A stretch of DNA of 64,000 bases. It comes from Iris pallida. Its lineage: Eukaryota > Streptophyta > Magnoliopsida > Asparagales > Iridaceae. Position numbers and translations under genes: made by a program. Positions within the stretch are counted from its first letter, which is position 1, and each line of letters begins with the position of its first letter. Of the stretch, positions 9,897 through 20,920 are shown piece by piece. A model generated the notes under the pieces. That model was not told the DNA's origin. It saw only the letters and a program-made list of their open reading frames with translations, and searched no databases. The stretch is from assembly GCA_029216955.1 (NCBI GenBank), contig JANAVB010029819.1, forward strand, positions 30,290,204 to 30,354,203, read 5' to 3'.

Positions 9897-11060
9897 ATGG
9901 CGACTCTGCTCGGGACGACCTTCTCCTCTGATGACAAGGCAATTGCTCAATATGATGATGTGTTGGTCGGATCGATAAAGAAGACTTTGGTTGTTCACTT
10001 CGACCAGACTGTTTACGAAGAAATGCTCCGAACTGGGGGTAGTACTCGCTACTCCAATGTTCAGAAATCGCGGAAGGCACAAAAAGTTTGGATTCCTAAG
10101 TCCAAAGCATTCTCGGATCTCCCTGCTGTCTCTGAAGGCAAAAGAATCCTTCCCACTCCTGTTGTGGAGGCTCCCGTCTGTAACGAGGTAGTCTCTACTT
10201 CAGTGATGCGCCCTGGGCGTAAAATTCAGTCTTCCGTCGGTGACGTGGTAGACTCTCAAGTTTTACGCTCTGTGCGTAAAAATCAAGCTTTATGCTCTAC
10301 GCATAAAAATCAGTCTCCCGTCTGTGACGTGGTAGACACTCAAACTTTACGCTCTACATGTAAAGAAAAATCTTCCGTCTGTGACATGGCAGATACTCAT
10401 GTTTTACGCTCTACGTGTAAAGGTAAATCTCCTGTCGGTGACAGCGTAGATAAAGTTCACTCTGCTGCCTTAGCATCTAAAGTGAATTTGCCTGCACGCA
10501 TGCAGCTTAAAAACATGAATTCTATTGTTGGTAAAACTTCAGTTTTTCACCAACAACCTTCTTACACTGCTTTACGCAAGGTACCAAACCTTCAGATTAC
10601 GCGTAATGCTGATGGAGTCCTTTGTGCACAAAAATTACAAGATTTACTTACGCAACTCCAGGCGCGTAATAATGTACAATTTGGTTCTGCTAATGCAGCC
10701 AGTAATCTTCTTTATACACAAGGGACTAAACGATTCTCTGTCCTAAATATAATAAAGAAGACTACTTCTTCCACTCCTTCTTATTTATGCGAGTTGCTTG
10801 TACAAAAGTGTAAAGACAGAAAATCTCCTTTGACACTCCCCAAAGAAAATCATCATTGTGAGTATCACCAGATTGTAATCAAGTATTACTGTTCGGCTTC
10901 TAAATGGTCAGTTTTTGACCGGCTAAGCTACAATGTGCCTCAGCAATTAGTTGATGAGCAAGAACAGGAGTTGTCATATGCATCAGTCAATATGGCATCT
11001 CATACCAATAGAGGACGACGTCCAAGACGCAACTCGTCCCAGACTTCCGGTCAACAATAG
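9897..11060 (+). CDS. Element A ORF1 (N-terminal part of the gag frame)
   Basis: This is a 387-residue open frame starting MATLLGT; its ATG overlaps the PBS. The N-terminal block VHFDQTVYEEML matches VRFDQQAFEEML in B. A C-terminal block with HHCEYHQIVI followed by SVFDRLS matches B's HQCTQIIVN and SVFQRL. The middle (about residues 110-180) repeats LRSTCK-type units encoded by TTTTACGC palindromes. The stop TAG (11058-11060) is in the same frame as gag downstream, so ORF1 may once have been the front of a longer gag polyprotein. Function is unknown; it is recognised only by comparison with B. Confidence 0.8.
   Translation: MATLLGTTFSSDDKAIAQYDDVLVGSIKKTLVVHFDQTVYEEMLRTGGSTRYSNVQKSRKAQKVWIPKSKAFSDLPAVSEGKRILPTPVVEAPVCNEVVSTSVMRPGRKIQSSVGDVVDSQVLRSVRKNQALCSTHKNQSPVCDVVDTQTLRSTCKEKSSVCDMADTHVLRSTCKGKSPVGDSVDKVHSAALASKVNLPARMQLKNMNSIVGKTSVFHQQPSYTALRKVPNLQITRNADGVLCAQKLQDLLTQLQARNNVQFGSANAASNLLYTQGTKRFSVLNIIKKTTSSTPSYLCELLVQKCKDRKSPLTLPKENHHCEYHQIVIKYYCSASKWSVFDRLSYNVPQQLVDEQEQELSYASVNMASHTNRGRRPRRNSSQTSGQQ
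9898..9916 (+). other. Element A primer binding site
   Basis: TGGCGACTCTGCTCGGGAC starts three bases after the LTR end, the same offset as in B. The sequence resembles the tRNA-Arg type primer site described for Ogre/Tat elements. One base differs from B's (CTCGGG against CTGGGG), so A's site may be slightly mutated. Confidence 0.8.
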
Positions 11061-13410
11061 TTCAACCGACTGCTTGATTCCTTTGAAGGATTATATCAGC
11101 ATACCCGGTTGAGTAGTCAAAGACAGTTGCAATCTTCAGATTCAGAAGCTGGAGGTACCCTGTCTTTGGAGTCCGAAACTGATAGTGTTGATTCATACCT
11201 CTATACTAATCCTTCTGTATGTTCAAGGGAGGTTGAATCTTATGCTATCGGAGATGAACCAGAGACGTCAACTGCTAATACAGAATAAAGTCTCTCTACT
11301 GTTGAACAGTCGCTGACGGACATGCTTACTATGATGCAAAGTATGCATCAAATAATAATGACTCAGCAAACTGCTCAGCCAGCAGTAGTAACACCGGTGT
11401 AGGTAGCAGCACAAACTCAAGATAGTCAAGGGGGTGATATACCTTTGAATAATCTTAGTTAAGAGCCTGCTATCAATCAAAATTCTGCATCTCCAGATCC
11501 TCTCATTCCAGAAGATGTACCACCTTGGGTGGGGGTTACGGTACATCCAGCAACTATTTAATCGAATGTGCTTACTCAAACTAGTGAAGCTATTCAAGCA
11601 GTGCGTGAACTAAAAGCACAGTTTGAAGTTCTGAAGCACAAGGATCAACTCCAGAGGTTAGGGATTAAGCAACCTTATCCTCTTTGTTGGAATGATGTGC
11701 CTTTTTCTCCAAAAATTAAGCCACAGTCGATGGTGTTATTTGATGGAAAAGCCTCTCCTAGTAAATATATCAATTATTTTGATATTATGACTGTGCATCT
11801 GCAGAAGAATGACGCTCTTCTTACCCAAAATTTCATCGGATGTTTGATGGGTTCAGCTTATGACTGGTATCGCAGTCTACCCGACAATTGAATATCGTCT
11901 TTTGACGAGTTTAAATCAATGTTTTTCTCCCGCTGGTATCGCAGTCTACCTCGGGTGGAGGCATGGACATGAATATGTCCTCCTTAATAGAAATTAAATA
12001 AAATAAGAAGGAAGATACCCGGACGTTTATCGAACGTTTCCGGTAGGCAACTTTGAAAATGCCTCCTGGTATGCCAGATTCAGCATTGATTGATACATGC
12101 AAAATGAATCTTAGACCAACTATTGCTGTCTTCACAGGCTCTCAATTTACAGATTGGGCCTCGTTCATTATAGCAGCAGTTTCAGCCGAGACCAATGGTA
12201 GATTGGCTCGTGAACACGGGATAATCTTTGCCTCAGAGGACAAAGGAAAGAAAGGCTGTTCTGGTAGTAATTCTGACAATCGCAATAGGAAAGGGAAGGA
12301 AACTTTAGTGGTTAATCATTCAAAATCCAAAATGACGCCAAATAATACGAAGTCTTCCAAACCAAAGAAAGAATACTCTTTTGATGACAGTGATATCCCA
12401 GGGATATTCTAATGTCTTGTAAAGAGTGGCAAACTCCAGATTCTAGAGCCAAAAAGGCCTAATGAGGTGAATCTGACTGACAATCCCAATTATTGTATCT
12501 ATCATAGATACATAAATCATCCTACCAAGGCTTGCTACATCTTAAAAAAGAAAATCCAAGAGTTGATAAATGCTAATGCCATCGCCTTAACCAATGATGA
12601 GCATACAGTTACAACTAATATGATTTCTCTTTAATTTGGAGGTTTTCCTCCACATCAAGTTCAAGATGGGATTGTCCCAATTCCTAAGGCAATAATGAAG
12701 ATTGTGAATCTCCCGCCTGCTAGAGAGCAAAATAAAGGAGTGTTGCCTCTCACATTAAAAAATGGTGAAATCATGTGGGTACATCCTGACTTAGTACCTG
12801 AAATAGAAGATGAAAGTAAAACTTCAAAATCCAAGAAAGGTCGAAAAGTCAGAACCTGCAACATGATTTCTCATATTGTTAATCCAGATCATGATGATTT
12901 GGATCATCTTTGGGACAACATTCCTTTGCAGGATAGACTGAGGGGTTTGAATTATGCCCTCCAAGTTTGGCTCCTCCTACCAAACTCAAACTTACTCATC
13001 AGCAGTGGTTAGCTATAAATAGTGTCCCCTTATACAGGGCACAACAAGTCTTTACTGCTTATGAGAAAGCACCTGTAGGGTTTTTTTCCTCCTTTCCTGA
13101 ATCCTTCTTCTCTTGTGGCTACAGAGGTTTCTATTCCTCATATGGCTACACAGGTCTCTATTCCACCCTCTTCTGCTGAACCATCTATTGAAAATCTGCT
13201 GCCCGTTCACATATATAGTCAACAATCAGTCCATCTCATAAAAAGATGGGCTATGACTTTCAAAAGGCAGAAGGCTTGACCTATGATAAAGGAATGTGAC
13301 TTCCTTTACAAATTCAAAGTCAAAAATCCACTGTTGGATTGGGTTTTGAGGATCCTCATAAAAATCTTTGCAAGAAGAAGGCTTAGGGAAAGAAGAACAA
13401 AACCTGTAAT
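11061..13410 (+). pseudogene. Element A gag, broken
   Basis: The capsid-type gag domain reads from PYPLCWNDVPF through LFDGKASPSKYINYFDI and AYDWYRSLPDN, then IERFR, MPPGMPDSALI and FTDWASFIIAA in another frame. A zinc-binding-like block, CIYHRYINHPTKAC, lies at about 12495-12536 and matches CHYHRYVHHATHDC in B. In-frame stops near 11286, 11401, 11459, 11560 and 11889 and a frameshift between 11892 and 12050 disable it. An 18-base direct repeat (11864-11881, 11933-11950) sits at the frameshift. About 12900-13410 has no clear counterpart in B. Confidence 0.8.
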
Positions 13411-14433
13411 TTGGTCCTTCATTTTTCTGAGTCTGAAGAAGAAACCTTTGCTGGTATGAGATCTGGGAAAGAGTACCACAAATATTATGAGAGAACTTCT
13501 AAAGAAGCAGAGGACGTTGCTGAAATACTACTTGCTCAACCGTCTCCTATTTCTGCTGAAGCAAGACCTTCTAAACCATCTATGGTTGAGAAAGGGAAAC
13601 AGAAAGCAGTACGCTTTGATGTCCCATTGAAGTCTGCTTCAAATCAAGGGGTGGTGATGAAGCCATACAAATTTGATATTCTAGCCCAGTTAGCTAATAC
13701 TGCGGCTAGACTTTCTATTTTTGAGCTGCTTCGTCTTTCTAAAGAAAGTCGAGAAACTTCGAGTGAAGCTTTGCTACAGGCGGACTCATGCTTAGCTCAA
13801 CTCAAGAATCTTGATAATACACCAGTATCGTGTCCACAATGTCATAGTGTGATGGAAGCAATTCCTAACATTACCTTTACACAGGAAGATATGCTGTTGA
13901 AGCATAATAAGTACGACAGGCCTCTGTGCTACACAGGGTATATTGAATCTACTGAAATTGACAGGATTTACATCGATCCTGGGTCTTCTATTAGCATAAT
14001 TCTTCAGAGTATGCTATGACCTTTGAGGATTCCTACTAGTGATTTGACCTACACTAGTACCACAATAGTAGGTTTCAACTTTGGAAAGAGTAAACCACTG
14101 GAGAAGATTCGTCTGAAGATTCAAATTGGTGATCTTCGAACTCTGGCGACCTCTTATGTTATCAACTGCGATGTATCTTACAACATCCTTCTTAGAAGAT
14201 CGTGGATACATGAACATAACATTGTGCCTTCAATTCTCCACCAATACTTCAAGTACGTGGATTCTCAAGGGATTGTGAAAACCGAATTTACAGATATCAA
14301 TCCTTTTAAGGGTGTTGAAGACTATTTCTCTGACTCAATAATCTATAAACAGGAGCAGGTGAAAGAAATATCTGATATGGCTGAAGATCGGTCGCCTACA
14401 GAAGATCAATCTGTCAATAAAGATCCTCCATAA
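13411..14433 (+). pseudogene. Element A aspartic protease, one in-frame stop
   Basis: The frame reads through FDILAQLANTAARLSIFELLRLSK, PNITFTQEDML, the active-site block YIDPGSSISII and the second conserved block YNILLRRSWIHE, then GVEDYFSD. A TGA at 14017-14019 splits it. The active-site triplet reads D-P-G instead of the usual D-T-G or D-S-G; B has the same. Retroviral-type proteases cut the gag-pol polyprotein. Confidence 0.8.
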
Positions 14434-15387
14434 GATTAACCTTTGAAGATTTAAGTCAAGGAACGAATTTAACCCCAACTTGTCAATGATCAACCTCTGA
14501 TGATCAAGGTTAAAGGAAAAACTCGAGCTTCGTCTGAGGAATCTGTGAAAATTCCAGTCAAGAGCCAAGTTCAACCCCTTATTATCAAGGTCAAGGGATG
14601 TACTTCTCGTACGAATGATCCAGAACCACCACTGATTATTAACCTTGGCAAGCCTACGTAGAAGACGGATGACGGTCCGTTAATGATCAATCCAATGCGT
14701 AGTAGTAAATTTATAAATAATGTAAATATTGATCATTCTGTACTTTCTAATATCAATGAAGATTTCCTTTTGGAGTATATGGTTGTCAAATTTATTGAAA
14801 GAATGACTTTATCTTCTGATGATCAAAGTCATCAATATAAAAATAACATAAATACAAAGGAAACTTTATATATTAATCATAAGGAAAATTCCTTTCCTCC
14901 TCATGTTGATGTTGGACCTTATGCTCAAAGGTTCTTAACATCTTCTCCATATGTTCTTTCTGTAGCCGCTTCATCACAAGCTTGTGTAACTTATAGACGT
15001 CACGAAGAATCTTATTTTGTGATTCCGTCTAATAAGAAAAACAAGCATCAAATTATGTTCGGCTTGGCTAGAAATATCCCTGTTATTCAGGTAGATGATC
15101 TCAAAAAGAAAGATAAAGGAAGAATCCGAATTGACAAATACTGTCAACAATCTCTTAAGATTATCCAGAATATGGGATATGATTTGAAGACTATGCAAGG
15201 TCTTAATCAAGGCAAAGGTTGACGGTTACCATTATGTGGTGATCTGTTTTACCAGAAAACTCGGCATGGGTTGGGATACGATCCATCCCACATGTCTAAT
15301 GAAGATACACAAGAAGAATTTTCTTCCAGTTCTTCACAATCCTCAGATTCGGAAGAAATCTAATTCATCGAATCGGATACATCCCAC
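14434..15387 (+). pseudogene. Element A protease-RT spacer
   Basis: Between protease and RT there are repeats of the type PLMIKVKG, PLIIKVKG, PLIINLGK (about 14490-14660), matching PLTIRLP repeats in B. A block ending MGYDLKTMQGLNQGKG (about 15172-15219) matches B's QGYDLETMPGLNYGTG and looks like a short glycine-rich G-patch-like motif. Several stops are present. The role is unknown. Confidence 0.65.
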
Positions 15388-17492
15388 ATGTACAAAGAAG
15401 ATATGGAAGAATATTCTTTCAGTTTTTTACAATCCTCATATTCTGGAGGAGACTATTATGATAAATCTGAGTGTGTATTCTCAGTTAACATGGTTCAAAC
15501 TGATGGTGAATCTGAGCCATTTGAAAATGACCCTTGGGCAAAACAAATGGACACTCAGTGGGAGCTTCGTTTTGAACAGCGACAACCACCTACAGAAGAT
15601 AAAATCATCCAGATTGACGTTAGAGACGGAACTACGTCCAAGCCGATATTCATTAGTAAAAACCTTTCTGAAGATAAAAATGAAGAGTTGATACAGCTGA
15701 TTAAAGAATATATTGATATCTTTGCATCGAGTTATAAGGATATACCGGGTCTAGATCCTAAAGTAGCTACTCATTAACTCAATATTCTTCCTAATGCCAA
15801 GCCTGTAAAACAACAACAGCAGTATTTTCAACCAGATATGATGGATGCAATTGACGCAGAAGTCAAAAAGCTGATCACATGTGGCTTTGTTCGTAAAGAA
15901 CAACACCCAAACTGGGTTGTCAACATTGTTCCTGTTATGAAGAAGAATTAAAATGTTTGAGTTTGCATAGATTTTCGGGATCTTAATGCAGCTTGTCCAA
16001 AAGACGAATTTCCACTTTCGATTACCGATGTCATAATAGACAATACATAAGGTTTTGAACGCATGTCTTTCATGGATGAATTTTTAGGATATAATCAAAT
16101 TAAGATGCATCCAGGAGATAAAAAGTATACCGCTTTCCATACACCCCTTGGAGTTTACTGCTATACGGTTATGCCGTTTGGTCTAAAAAATGCCGGTGCT
16201 ATGTATCAACGGGCCATAAGCAGCATCTTTGAAGAACATCTACGAAAAATAGTTGAATGTTATGTAGATGATATTGCTGTCAAAAGTCGATCAAAAGATG
16301 ATCATATTCAAGACTTGAAGACAGTATTTGAGTTGATGCGTCACCATCAATTGAAAATGAATCCCACTAAGTCTTTTTTAGGGGTTTCCAGTGGCAAGTT
16401 TTTGGGATTTGTCATCACTTCACAGGGTATCCATATTGATCCTGACAAAATCAAAGCAATTCTTGAAATGCGTCCTCCACGTAATCTAAAAGAACTACGT
16501 GGCTTCCAAGGTCGTATTGCTTATATTAGAAGATTTATATCTAATCTTTCTGGGAGATGCCAACCTTTCTTTCGTATATTAAAAAAAGGTGTATCATTTG
16601 TTTGGAATGAAGCATGTCAAAAAGCCTTTAATGACATCAAGTAATACCTTGCAAATCCACATGTTTTGGTACCTCTAGTGGTAGGAAGACCATTTTTTGC
16701 TTTATGTTCGAGCCTTGGATCATTCACTTGGTGCTCTTCTTGTACAGAAAAGTGACAAAGGTCATGAACATGCAATTTATTATCTTAGCCAAATGATGGT
16801 CGGAGCTGAACACAGGTATACTCCTATGGAGAAAGAATGTCTGGCCATGGTATTTGCTGTTCAAAAGACACGACATTATATGTCAGGACAGACTATTCAT
16901 GTCATCTCCAGAATAAATCCTATTCGGGTATTAATGAGAAAGCCAAGCATTCTTAACTCTAGATTAGCCACCTGGGCGATGTTGCTTACTCTTTATGATA
17001 TGGTCTATGTACCTCAAAAATCAGTGAAGGGTCAAGCTTTAGCTACTTTCTTAGCAGCTCACCCTATACCTGAAACATCTAAGCTTTATGAGGACATTCC
17101 AGATGAAGTCGTGGATTACAACATGACTTTGAAGGATAACATTTGGCAACTATACTTTGATGGAGCATGACGGATTGGACCTGAAGGCAATATTGTCTCC
17201 GGAGTAGGCATCGTCTTGGTCTCTCCTGATAAAATGGTCATATACCGTGCCTATTCTCTCAAAATGTTCCAACAATGTGACAGAATATAATGCTCTGCTA
17301 ATTGGTCTCCAAGTAGCAAAACAATTGGACATTGAGTTTCTAAAAGCTTATGGAGATTCTCAACTGATTGTTAATCAGGTCAGAGGGACGTATGAAGTCA
17401 GAAATCCTAATCTCATTCCCTATCATCAAGTGGTAGTCGAATTAGTCCTTTCATTTAAAGGATTCTTCATTGAATTCGTACAACATTCTTAA
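15388..17492 (+). pseudogene. Element A reverse transcriptase, RNase H and second RNase H, broken
   Basis: RT blocks are KPVKQQQ, CIDFRDLNAACPKDEFP, MSFMDEFLGYNQI, TVMPFGLKNAGAMYQRA and the catalytic ECYVDDIAVKSR (about 16255-16290). RNase H follows from LYVRALDHSLGALL to QALATFLAAHP. A second, archaeal-type RNase H has YFDGA, VTEYNALLIGL and AYGDSQLIVNQ, the last ending near 17380. Stops at 15775, about 15949 and 16641, and frame changes near 16700 and 17260 break it. Two RNase H domains in tandem are a hallmark of Tat elements. Confidence 0.9.
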
Positions 17493-18914
17493 AATTTGGA
17501 AGCTGATGCTCTTGCTAGCTTAGCTGCAGATTTAGCTATTCCAATTCGAAGACAAAATACCATTACTTTGTTGGATCGAGACTTATTCTGTGTAAAGAAT
17601 AATTTGTATATCGAGCAAAGTTATACTACAGAATCAAGTTCTCAACAAAGGGATTGGAGAAGTCCATTCATCGATTATGCGGTTCATGGGATTTTACCTG
17701 AAGATCCAAAAGAAGCTGCATCAATTAAGAGACGATCATTTCGATTCTACTATGATTCTTTTTTACATATGTTATATCGTCGTTCTTATGACGGACTTTT
17801 GCTGCGTTGTCTCTCTGAGAGTGAAGCTAAGCAAACACTCCGTGAAGCTTATGATATGGTATATGCGGTGCCCATCAACCGGGTCCAAAATTACAACAGC
17901 GTATTCGAAGAATGGGGTATTATTGGCCTTCCATGATAGCAGATGCTGTGGATTATGCCAGACGGTGTAAAGCATGTCAGATTCATGCCGATTTTATTCA
18001 TCAGCCATCAGAATTATTACATCCTACAATAGCTTCTTGGCCCTTCGAAGCTTGGGGCATGGATATTATTGGTCTGATTAACCCCTCCTTCTGTCAAAGG
18101 ACATCGGTTTATCTTGGCTATAATCGATTACTTTTTTAAATGGGCAGAAGCGATTCCCCTTATTGAAGTAAAAATATCTAATACGGTCAGCTTCATCAAA
18201 CACCATGTTATTTATCGTTTCGGGATTCTCCGAAGGATAATTCATGATAACGGACCACAATTTGCCAGTCAAGCATTTTATCGATTCTGCGATAAGAATT
18301 GGATCCAAAATTTGGCTTCTACGGCTTATAATCCAGCTACTAATGGTTTGGTCGAAGCTTTCAACAAGGCAATCATTAAACTTCTCAAAAAGTTTGTCTT
18401 TTCTAATAAACGTGATTGGAATGAGAAACTTGGAGAATGTTTACGGGCTTACCGAACGACAGTCCGAACTCCTACTAGTTTTACACCATTCTCATTGGTT
18501 TACGGATGTGAGGCTGTTCTTCCACTGGAAATTCAGATTCCATCTCTTAGAATAGCCATTGCAAATGAGCTAACTACAGATAATAATAATCGGTTGAGAC
18601 TTCAAGAACTTGAAGGTCTAGACAAAAAGCGTCTTCAAGCGCAACAACACATTGAGTTATATCAAGCCCGTATATATCGAACTTTCAATCGTAAAGTTAA
18701 AGAGAGGGTATTTAAAGTCTTTGAGCTAGTTCTAGCTGTTCGAAGACCGATGGTGATGACTCATAAAAGCAAAGGGAAATTCCAAGCGAAATAGGAAGGT
18801 CCTTATGTCGTCGAGACGGTATTCTCCAATGGTACCTATAGGTTGTCTAAACCTAATATAGATTTGCTCATGATGCCAATTAATGGCAAATTCTTGAAGA
18901 AATATTATGTCTGA
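17493..18914 (+). pseudogene. Element A integrase, broken
   Basis: The frame passes from NLEADALASLAADLA through the zinc-binding region (RRCKACQIHADF), the core (PFEAWGMDIIGLINP, YFFKWAEAIPL, IIHDNGPQF, ASTAYNPATNGLVEAFN) and the C-terminal KVKERVFKVFELVLAVRRPMV block, to KKYYV and a TGA at 18912-18914. Frames shift near 17930 and 18110 and there is a TAG at about 18792. A keeps CxxC in the zinc region where B has YxxC. Confidence 0.88.
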
Positions 18915-19451
18915 ATTTCTTCTTTATTCCCCAGCTACCAATGTTTGGTTAAGCTGATTATTTGTCTTCCTAAAAGAGAATTTTTGATCTTCTGTCTTAC
19001 CAGCTGATTAAAAAAGCAAGATTTATTATTTAGCATGTTCACATGACCTCTGAATAAATATTAACTCTACTTCTTTTCCTATCTATCATGTCCATATGGC
19101 CTCTGAATAGATATTAATCTATTTTTCTTTGAGTTGTTACGATCTATCACGTTCATATTACCTCTGATAGTATCATATACTCTAAAACAGAAAACGAGAT
19201 TCATTATCTATCATGTCCACATTACCTCTGGATAGATATAATTTATTGAGTTTAGAAGACTTGTCATGTCCATACTACCTCTGATAAGTGTTTTCTATCT
19301 CATACCTATTGTTTAAATTCAAAATAAATGATAGGGTCACAAAACAAAATATTTCATTCATGTCTTAAAAATATTACAGAATGAAAAGACAGAAGAATAC
19401 AGAATTCTTTATTGATGAACAAAAAGAAGAATATAAAAGCTCTTTATTTGC
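18915..19451 (+). repeat. Element A hairpin array between pol and the antisense gene
   Basis: Five copies of a word like CATGTCCATATTACCTCTGA start near 19034, 19087, 19148, 19212 and 19264. Arms differ but stay complementary: ATTTATT/AATAAAT (19021-19027, 19053-19059), TATCTAT/ATAGATA (19080-19086, 19107-19113), CTATCA/TGATAG (19144-19149, 19165-19170), TATCTATC/GATAGATA (19205-19212, 19231-19238), ACTTGTCA/TGATAAGT with one GT pair (19259-19266, 19282-19289). The array lies between the pol stop and the end of the convergent antisense gene. Confidence 0.85.
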
Positions 19452-20841
19452 CTAAGGCAGAGCAGAGATGTCTTCAAGCAATTTTTGTAGCTCCGCTAGA
19501 CGCTTCTCGCGAGAGTTTATCATAGTTGTAGTAGCTTGAGTACGCCGAGCTTCTCGAGTACAAATATGGGAGAAGTTGGCGAAATTAGCTATCATCTTAT
19601 CCTTGGCTTCATCAAGGCTTTTGATGGTAGCTTCGGCACCGAAGACTTGCTCCTCCAATATTGAACTCTGCGTCAGATGCTGGTCCCGAGCTATGATCAA
19701 CTGCTCCCTCTCCGCTTTCAAGTGAGCCAATTCTGCCTCGACTTCACGAATTCTATCATTCTGTTGATGAATTCTTATATTTGATGTGTCATAGGCTTCT
19801 CTCTGAATCTCTAGCTGGGGCTTAGCTTTAGCCAAAAAAGCTTTTTCTTTGGCGACCTTGATACTGTACTCTTGGAGAGCTTCATTGAAAGTCGTCTCCC
19901 GAGCGGTGTATCCAGCTGATAAAGCGTTATACTCGCTTTGGATGAGACTTTCAATAGTTTCACTTGACAGCCTTAGATATTCTCTAATGGGCTGTTCAAG
20001 TTTCTCCACGACCTTCTCTAATGCCGCAGCTCTCGCTGCATCATTGAACATGGTGATATTTTTGATCGTAAGAGTAACAGCCGCCTTCAAGCTTTTATAA
20101 TTGAGGCCCGTGTTCAGGACAATTTTGATCAGATCCGCCAGAGTCTTGTAAAAGGTTTCAGTATGAAACTCAACTAAGAGATACATTTCTGCATTTGAGC
20201 TTGGCGTTGCGGCAATATCTACCAGATCCCTCTTATGAAGACTGGGAGCAGATGTTGTTGCCTTGGTAACAGACTGAGATGAAGCCATTGTTGTTGTTGC
20301 TACTATGGCCAACTGATCCCCAGGATCTTCAGGGATAATGTCTTCAGTATTTATTACTCCAACCGTTTCTAGAGTCGAAACTACTTGAGTTTCGGTGGCG
20401 ATGATTGGTGCGGGTGGAATAGTAGTTATGGTAGCTGGCTCCGGTTCAGATACTGTCTTCTCAGAAACTTGTACCAGATCAGTAGCAATAGCTGAGGATG
20501 TTATTACGACTACTCCAGCTTCCGTTGATGGGTCGACTATATCCTCATCACCTTCATAAGCTACTGGTTCTTCAGGCTCAGGAAGTACTTCAGTTTCACC
20601 ATTGAAGTCTATTTCTTCCTCAGCAGCCGCTTCATCTTCTTCAGTGGGTTCTACTGTAGTTTGTTCTTTATCTCCGCCCTCAGCAGGAGGAGACATTCTA
20701 GCTGAGCCTGCACTTCAGGCTCTTGTTGTATCTCTGTATCTTCTTCTTCTGAAGAAGAACCCTCTTCCTCAGAATTCGTGTTTTCCTTTTAAATAGTTTC
20801 TTGAGGAAGAGGAACCACAGGCTTTGATGAAATGATGACAC
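19452..20841 (-). pseudogene. Element A antisense gene, last exon: acidic linker and coiled coil
   Basis: The minus-strand frame 20696-19452 (414 residues) is acidic and proline/threonine-rich at the front and ends in about 200 residues of charged helix (for example EVEAELAHLKAEREQLI). That fits a coiled coil. An acceptor AG lies at 20842-20843 and the matching donor GT at 20919-20920, leaving a 79-base intron. An in-frame stop and a one-base frame difference near 20700 separate the exon start from the long frame, so the protein is broken. No known fold is recognised in the coiled-coil part. Confidence 0.7.
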
Positions 20842-20920
20842 CTATAAATTAAACAAAATAAATTAATATACAAAATCGTAATACATAATCTTGTATAGAT
20901 TTTGTGTGATATATATTTAC

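Noticed and set aside
11864..11950. 18-base direct repeat CTGGTATCGCAGTCTACC in the A gag
   Set aside because: It is best explained as a small local duplication accompanying the gag frameshift. No mobile element ends are present.
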